Part shown: in pieces, positions 58,192 to 64,000 of the stretch | Layout of the letters: each line of letters starts with the position of its first letter | Numbering within the stretch: the stretch's first letter is position 1 | Origin: Enterobacterales bacterium | Lineage (GTDB): Bacteria; Pseudomonadota; Gammaproteobacteria; Enterobacterales; Enterobacteriaceae | Direction: 5' to 3' | DNA length: 64,000 nt | Assembly: GCA_003864575.1 (NCBI GenBank) | Contig: BHES01000004.1 | Coordinates: forward strand, 1 to 64,000 | Made by a program: the position numbers and the translations under genes | Notes under the pieces: model-generated | Databases searched by the model: none | What the model was told of the DNA's origin: nothing | What the model saw: the letters and a program-made list of their open reading frames with translations, nothing else

Positions 58192-59733
58192 ATGGCATTA
58201 GCGGTGGTTTATACCCGCGCTTCACTCGGTGTTCAGGCGCCGGGCGTATCTGTGGAAGTGCATATCAGCAACGGTTTACCGGCCCTGACTCTGGTTGGCC
58301 TGCCGGAAACCACGGTGAAAGAGGCGCGGGACAGAGTTCGCAGCGCTATTATCAATGGCGGATTTACCTTCCCCGCCAAGCGAATCACCGTCAATCTCGC
58401 GCCAGCAGACCTGCCTAAAGAAGGAGGCCGCTACGATCTGTCAATCGCCCTGGCCATTCTGGTGGCTTCTGAGCAGCTTTCGGGAGATAAGCTGGGTGAA
58501 TATGAGTTCCTGGGGGAATTAGGCCTGTCAGGGGCTTTACGCGGCGTAAATGGCGCTATTCCGGCAGCACTTGAAGCGCAGAAGGCAGGCCGGGTGTTGA
58601 TTCTGCCCAAAGATAACCAGCAGGAGATGGCATTACTTGAAAGCGGCGTGGCAAAAGTCGCGGATCATCTTTTGCAGGTCTGCGCCTTCCTGCAAGGTGA
58701 GGAGAGTTTATCTGACGTTGAACGGGGTGAAAAACCTGATATTTCGGCCGACCAGCCTGATATAGGTGACATTATTGGTCAGGAACAGTCGAAGCGTGCG
58801 TTGGAAATCGCCGCGGCGGGTGGTCACAACTTGCTGCTGATTGGCCCTCCCGGCACAGGAAAAACTATGCTTGCGAGCCGCTTGCCAGGGCTACTACCAC
58901 CGCTGACCAACCAGGAAACGCTGGAAACAGCGGCGATTGCCAGTCTGGTCTACAACCCCGAAGAAGACGGGAATTTCTCCCGCAAACGACCTTTTCGCTC
59001 GCCTCATCACAGCACATCAATGAGTGCCCTGGTCGGCGGTGGCTCATTACCACGTCCCGGCGAGATTTCGTTAGCGCATAACGGCGTCCTGTTTCTTGAC
59101 GAATTGCCGGAGTTTGAACGTAAAGTGCTGGATGCCCTGCGCCAGCCAATGGAGTCGGGCGAGATCACGATTTCACGAGCACGCGCCAAAGTACGCTATC
59201 CTGCCAGAGCACAACTGATTGCGGCTATGAATCCCAGCCCGACGGGGCATTATCAGGGTGTGCATAATCGAACGCCTCCCCAGCAGATTTTACGCTATCT
59301 CAGCCGCCTTTCCGGGCCTTTTCTCGATCGTTTTGATTTGTCCATTGAGGTACCGTTGCTGCCGCCCGGCGTACTCAGCCAGCAAAGCCAACGTCAGGCA
59401 TCGCGCATCAGGGAGAGCAGCGCAGTAATACGGGAGCGGGTCATTGCGGCAAGAAAAATTCAGCTGGGGAGAGCGGGTAAAATTAACGCGCACCTGAGTA
59501 GCAGCGAAGTGGAGAAATATTGTGAGCTCAGGAAAGAGGATGCGGAGTTTTTGGAAAGCGTGCTGCACAAGCTCGGATTATCCGTCAGGGCATGGCATCG
59601 GATACTGAAAGTGGCGAGAACATTAGCCGATCTGAATAATCAGTCTATGATTGAGAAAGCCCATATTTCTGAAGCATTAAGCTACAGATGCATGGATCGG
59701 CTATTGTTAAAATTACATAAAAGCTTGGCATAA
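58192..59733 (+). CDS. comM: YifB/ComM family Mg chelatase-like AAA ATPase
   Basis: MALAVVYTRASLGVQAPGVSVEVHISNGLPALTLVGLPETTVKEARDRVR; GPPGTGKTMLASRLPGLLPP. Confidence 0.95.
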   Translation: MALAVVYTRASLGVQAPGVSVEVHISNGLPALTLVGLPETTVKEARDRVRSAIINGGFTFPAKRITVNLAPADLPKEGGRYDLSIALAILVASEQLSGDKLGEYEFLGELGLSGALRGVNGAIPAALEAQKAGRVLILPKDNQQEMALLESGVAKVADHLLQVCAFLQGEESLSDVERGEKPDISADQPDIGDIIGQEQSKRALEIAAAGGHNLLLIGPPGTGKTMLASRLPGLLPPLTNQETLETAAIASLVYNPEEDGNFSRKRPFRSPHHSTSMSALVGGGSLPRPGEISLAHNGVLFLDELPEFERKVLDALRQPMESGEITISRARAKVRYPARAQLIAAMNPSPTGHYQGVHNRTPPQQILRYLSRLSGPFLDRFDLSIEVPLLPPGVLSQQSQRQASRIRESSAVIRERVIAARKIQLGRAGKINAHLSSSEVEKYCELRKEDAEFLESVLHKLGLSVRAWHRILKVARTLADLNNQSMIEKAHISEALSYRCMDRLLLKLHKSLA

Positions 59734-59760
59734 AAAAACGGGGCAATGCCCCGTTTGTTA
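59733..59760. terminator. Terminator between comM and maoP
   Basis: aaaaaacggggcaatgccccgtttgtt. Confidence 0.8.
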
Positions 59761-60096
59761 ATCGTCGCTTTCCGTGTAGTCTTCCACCGCGTCAGCCTGC
59801 GGTTTACCGCCTGACAACGTATGGAATTTTTTCGGACGACGCGTGCGGATAATGTATTTACTCCATACTTTTTCCGCTTCAGTCGCTGGTTCGCGGGTAC
59901 CGCGGCAAACCTCAAGGAAGAGTTTTTCTTCGTCGGTTGCAGGCTCGCGTTTCCCTAAGTCCAGCTCATTGAATGCAAAGCCGTAACGTTCTAGCATTTG
60001 CGCTTCTTTAATGGTGAAATCGCCATGCCGGGAGAACCCGCGAGGGTAATGTTTATTGTCAAAAAAACGATTTGTCGTGGTGAAGCTTTCCGCCAT
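59758..60096 (-). CDS. maoP: Macrodomain Ori organization protein MaoP (YifE)
   Basis: [52 protein letters not shown]; 112 aa; next to hdfR. Confidence 0.94.
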   Translation of the reverse strand: MAESFTTTNRFFDNKHYPRGFSRHGDFTIKEAQMLERYGFAFNELDLGKREPATDEEKLFLEVCRGTREPATEAEKVWSKYIIRTRRPKKFHTLSGGKPQADAVEDYTESDD

Positions 60097-60214
60097 CTGA
60101 CACGCTCCTAATTTACTCATGGTCGTGCTGTTATGGCGCGGAGTATTAGATAGGCTTGATAATGTGTAAAACAAAACATTTAAATCTTAACGACAAAAAA
60201 TATTGGAGATAGTT

Positions 60215-61042
60215 TTGGATACGGAATTACTGAAAACCTTTTTGGAGGTCAGTAGAACGCGCCACTTTGGCAGAGCAGCTGAATCTCTCTATTTGACGCA
60301 ATCGGCAGTCAGTTTTCGCATCCGCCAATTGGAGACCCAACTCGGGGCAAATCTGTTCACCCGACATCGCAATAATATTCGTTTAACGCCCGCTGGTGAG
60401 CGCCTGCTGCCTTACGCAGAAAACCTGATGTCAACCTGGCAAATGGCTAAGAAAGAGGTTGTGCGCTCTTTGCAGCACACAGAGCTATCAATTGGGGCGA
60501 CGGCATCGCTGTGGGAGGCCTACCTGACACCATGGTTGCAGGCGCTTTATAGTCAGCGGGAGGCATTACGCCTGGAAGCACGTGTGGCATTGCGCCATTC
60601 GCTGGTCAAACAGCTGCATGAAAGACAGTTGGATCTTTTGATCACCACCGAACCGCCGAAGATGGATGAACTCTCCAGCCAGCTGTTAGGTAATTTCTCG
60701 TTACGTCTTTTCGCATCTGATAAACAAGATAAAACTGAACACGCACCTTATGTGCGTTTGGAATGGGGTGCAGATTTCACTCAGCAGGAAAGTCGCGCAC
60801 AGACCAATGATCAGGAACCGGTCCTGACTACGACGTCGGCCCACCTTACGCGCCAGTTACTGGAAACGACAGGGGGTTGCGCCTATTTGCCGACACATTG
60901 GGAAAAAGAGTTTCCACAACTGTCGGCCTATCACGATATTCCACCGGTGATCAGGCCGCTTTACGCCGTTTGGCTGCAAAACAGTGACCAGCAGGTATTG
61001 ATCCGACAGTTATTAAAAACGCCGCTTCATACCTACTTGTAA
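60215..61042 (+). CDS. hdfR: LysR-family regulator HdfR (TTG start)
   Basis: (M)[57 protein letters not shown]. Confidence 0.94.
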   Translation: MDTELLKTFLEVSRTRHFGRAAESLYLTQSAVSFRIRQLETQLGANLFTRHRNNIRLTPAGERLLPYAENLMSTWQMAKKEVVRSLQHTELSIGATASLWEAYLTPWLQALYSQREALRLEARVALRHSLVKQLHERQLDLLITTEPPKMDELSSQLLGNFSLRLFASDKQDKTEHAPYVRLEWGADFTQQESRAQTNDQEPVLTTTSAHLTRQLLETTGGCAYLPTHWEKEFPQLSAYHDIPPVIRPLYAVWLQNSDQQVLIRQLLKTPLHTYL

Positions 61043-61061
61043 CCAAAAGATCTCCTGCTCA

Positions 61062-62066
61062 TCATCCCGGCTCAGGTCGCGGATGGCGGGCGCGACGCGC
61101 GACCCAAAATGAACCCATGCCTTTTTGCAGCGCAATAAAGATAAACAGCAAAATACCCATCACTATTTTGGTCCACCAGGAGCTGAGTGTTCCATCAAAG
61201 GTGATATAAGTCTGAATCAATCCCTGAATCAAGACCCCAAATAAGCTACCGAGAACGGTACCAACCCCTCCGCTAAGCAGCGTACCGCCAATGACAACAG
61301 CAGCAATCGCATCAAGCTCTACACCGCTGGCAGCGAGTGCATAACCTGCTGATGTATAAAGTGAAAAGATAATACCCGATAACGCGGCGAGCGTACTCGA
61401 CAGCATATAAATATAAATCGTCGTGCGCCTGACTGGCACCCCCATCAGCGCGGCAGACACACTATTCCCGCCTACCGCGTAGACGTTATTCCCAAAGCGT
61501 GTGCGATGCGCAAGAATGATACCGAACACCACAACCAGCAGCATGATCATGGCCAGTAAAGTGAAGCGACCTCCACCCGGCATTTTCCATGCATAATTGG
61601 CTAGCGTTGCGTAGAGCGGATGATCAATGGGCAGCGACTCTTCAGAAACAATAAAACTCATTCCTCGAACAAAGAACATACCCGCAAGAGTAATGATAAA
61701 CGCAGGAAGCTTGAGCGTGTCGATGATCCACCCCATTAGCCCGCCAAAAATTGCACCGGCAAAGAGTACAATCACAAAAGCATAACCCGGAGCAATACCA
61801 TACAGACCAATCAGCTTAGCCAGAGCCAGACCAGTGAAGGCAATGACCGAACCGACTGACAGGTCAATACCACCCGAGAGGATGACGAACGTCATTCCCA
61901 CCGCTACGATGCCCAGGAAAGCGTTGTCCGTCAGCAGGTCAAAAAATACCCGTGTCGAGGCAAAACCAGGGAACTGAGTAAAGCAATAGCCGTAACCAGC
62001 AATGAATACCAAAATGGTGATCAACAGTGGCAGGTTTCTTTTCAGCATTATTCTTTCCTCCGCCAT
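61062..62066 (-). CDS. yjfF: Galactofuranose ABC transporter permease YjfF
   Basis: MLKRNLPLLITILVFIAGYGYCFTQFPGFASTRVFFDLLTDNAFLGIVAVGMTFVILSGGIDLSVG. Confidence 0.92.
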   Translation of the reverse strand: MAEERIMLKRNLPLLITILVFIAGYGYCFTQFPGFASTRVFFDLLTDNAFLGIVAVGMTFVILSGGIDLSVGSVIAFTGLALAKLIGLYGIAPGYAFVIVLFAGAIFGGLMGWIIDTLKLPAFIITLAGMFFVRGMSFIVSEESLPIDHPLYATLANYAWKMPGGGRFTLLAMIMLLVVVFGIILAHRTRFGNNVYAVGGNSVSAALMGVPVRRTTIYIYMLSSTLAALSGIIFSLYTSAGYALAASGVELDAIAAVVIGGTLLSGGVGTVLGSLFGVLIQGLIQTYITFDGTLSSWWTKIVMGILLFIFIALQKGMGSFWVARRARHPRPEPG

Positions 62067-63091
62067 AAGGCACTTAACGACACCCGCGGCGACTGCACCA
62101 CCAGAACGGCCAAAACAACCAGTGCCTTTAGCACCAGATTAAATTCCGGTTTGAAACCGGACAGCAAGATGCCGGTATTCATACCCTGAATAATTAACGC
62201 GCCGATGACAGAAAGCAGCAGGTTAAATCGCCCGCCCATCAATGATGCACCCCCAATCACAACCGCAAGAATGGCATCCAGCTCCAGCCACAACCCGGCA
62301 TTATTCGCATCGGCACCGCGAATATCAGCAGTGACAATCACCCCCGCTACCGCCGCGCAGACGCCGCAAATGACGTACACGGATATCAGCACCAGTTTGG
62401 CATTTACCCCCGCGTAAAAAGATGAACGGATGTTGATCCCTACTGACTCAATGAACAGCCCGAGCGCGGTTTTACGGGTGAGCACCCAGACCAGCACCAG
62501 CATCGCAGCGGCAATGATCACTGGCATCGGCAGATAAAAGAACGAGCCACTGCCAAATTGCGATAATCCGTTATGTTCAAAAGTCACAATTTGGCCTTCT
62601 GTAATCAGTTGAGCGATTCCCCGCCCTGCCACCATTAACATCAGAGTGGCAACAATGGGCTGAATTTGCAGTACGGCGACCAGAAAACCATTCCATAATC
62701 CACAGGCGGCCCCTACAGCCACAGCCGCCAGAATTACGCCAGGAAGTGGATACCCTTGCACGGTCATGGTTGCTGCCGTCGCACCCGCAATGGCCATTAC
62801 CGCCCCGACGGAAAGATCGATACCGCCGGTCGCAATCACCAGCGTCATACCGATCGCCAACAATGCAACCGGCGCACCACGGTTAAAAATATCCACAAGG
62901 CTGCCAAATAAACGACCATCCTGAATATGGATTGAGAAGAAACCTGGTGCCACCAGACTGTCAATCAGCAGTATCGCCAGTAAGGCACCGAACTGTGTGG
63001 CACCTTTAGGAAATACCCATCTGACTTTGCGCGGTTTTCCTGTCATTGGCAGGCTCCTGTTATTCATCGCCTTCCCCTCATTGAACCGCAA
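62048..63091 (-). CDS. ytfT: Galactofuranose ABC transporter permease YtfT
   Basis: DSLVAPGFF..QDGRLFGSLVDIFNRGAPVALLAIGMTLVIATGGIDLSVGAVMAIAGA. Confidence 0.92.
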   Translation of the reverse strand: MRFNEGKAMNNRSLPMTGKPRKVRWVFPKGATQFGALLAILLIDSLVAPGFFSIHIQDGRLFGSLVDIFNRGAPVALLAIGMTLVIATGGIDLSVGAVMAIAGATAATMTVQGYPLPGVILAAVAVGAACGLWNGFLVAVLQIQPIVATLMLMVAGRGIAQLITEGQIVTFEHNGLSQFGSGSFFYLPMPVIIAAAMLVLVWVLTRKTALGLFIESVGINIRSSFYAGVNAKLVLISVYVICGVCAAVAGVIVTADIRGADANNAGLWLELDAILAVVIGGASLMGGRFNLLLSVIGALIIQGMNTGILLSGFKPEFNLVLKALVVLAVLVVQSPRVSLSALWRRKE

Positions 63092-64000
63092 TGGCTTTCA
63101 TAATGGCCGGAACGGAAATTTGGTCTTGGGTAATTTCAGTTATATGACGACGATCGCGCAGGACAACGATACGGTCTGCATAACCGGCCAGCTCCTCCAG
63201 TTCAGAGGAAATGACCAGCAGCGCCAACCCTTCATCACACAGTTTTTCAATCAGGCGGATAATTTCAGCATGGGCGCCGACATCAATACCGCGCGTTGGC
63301 TCATCAAGGATTAAAAAGCGTGGATTGGTCGCCAGCCAGCGGGACAGCAGAACCTTTTGCTGATTCCCTCCCGACAGATACTGAATCTCCTGCTCTGCGC
63401 TGGGGGTACGTATACCGAGGAGTTTGATGAATTTCTCCGCGATCTGGTTCTGCTCTTTCATCGAGAGGGGGCGTAACCAGCCTCGCTGAGCCTGCAACGC
63501 CAGAATAATGTTTTCCCTGACCGTCGCCGCCCCGATGATGCCCTCAGTTTTACGATCTTCCGGGCAATAGCCAAATCCAAGCTTAGCGGCTTTGCGTGGT
63601 GTATCGATTTGACAGGCTTTACCCTCAACGTGCGCCTTGCCGGTATCGTGGCTTTTGATACCAAAAATCAGCTGTGCCGTTTCGGTGCGTCCCGAGCCGA
63701 GCAGCCCGGCAAGGCCCACTATTTCGCCACGTCGGACATTGAGATCAAAATTCTCCACCATGCCCCGCCGTCCATACTCTTTAAATTCCACCAATGGATC
63801 ACCGGTGATGGCGCGATGCTCACCACGTTTGAGCAGACTTTCGTCGAAACTGTGGCCTAACATCATCGGTACCAGATCCATGCGAGGAAGGTCACGGGTC
63901 AGTTCACTGCAGACCAATTTTCCATTACGTAAAACAGTGATGCGATCACTGATGCGGTAAACCTGGTCAAGAAAGTGAGTAACGAAAATCATACCGACAC
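63078..64000 (-). CDS. ytfR: Galactofuranose ABC transporter ATP-binding protein YtfR (5' end outside window)
   Basis: IFVTHFLDQVYRISDRITVLRNG...LLGSGRTETAQLIFGIK...QRGWLRPLSMKEQ...LSGGNQQKVLLSRWL; frame open to window end. Confidence 0.93.
   Translation of the reverse strand, partial: VGMIFVTHFLDQVYRISDRITVLRNGKLVCSELTRDLPRMDLVPMMLGHSFDESLLKRGEHRAITGDPLVEFKEYGRRGMVENFDLNVRRGEIVGLAGLLGSGRTETAQLIFGIKSHDTGKAHVEGKACQIDTPRKAAKLGFGYCPEDRKTEGIIGAATVRENIILALQAQRGWLRPLSMKEQNQIAEKFIKLLGIRTPSAEQEIQYLSGGNQQKVLLSRWLATNPRFLILDEPTRGIDVGAHAEIIRLIEKLCDEGLALLVISSELEELAGYADRIVVLRDRRHITEITQDQISVPAIMKAIAVQ

Overview
This is a chromosomal window from an Enterobacterales bacterium, with gene order close to the E. 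coli pldA-to-hdfR region. The genus cannot be assigned from sequence alone. The core backbone runs rhtC-recQ-pldA-yigI-rarD-(AbrB family)-corA-wbuC-like-uvrD-yigB-xerC-yigA-dapF-lptM-cyaA-hemCDXY-glmZ-tRNAs (Pro/Leu/His/Arg)-yifK-wec (ECA) operon-rho-trxA/rhlB-gppA-rep-ppiC-ilvC/ilvY-ilvADEMGL-MFS-comM-maoP/hdfR-ytfRT-yjfF (Galf ABC transporter). The main accessory segment is at the left edge (1-4374). It is a compact glycan-related operon placed next to rhtC: the tail of an unknown gene, a GH130 glycoside phosphorylase-like protein, a DUF1861-like beta-propeller protein, an OmpG/KdgM-like porin with an extra N-terminal domain, and a secreted putative (alpha/alpha)-barrel enzyme. Other points of note: (i) a 14-bp tandem duplication that frameshifts the pldA signal sequence; (ii) a GlmZ sRNA gene with a sigma54 promoter motif and two GlrR-type TGTC-N10-GACA sites; (iii) no cyaY between cyaA and lptM; (iv) no rffG/rffH inside the wec operon; (v) an ERIC element inside ilvGMEDA between ilvE and ilvD. 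No CRISPR array, transposase, prophage or rRNA was seen. Family assignments come from remembered sequence motifs; no searches were run.
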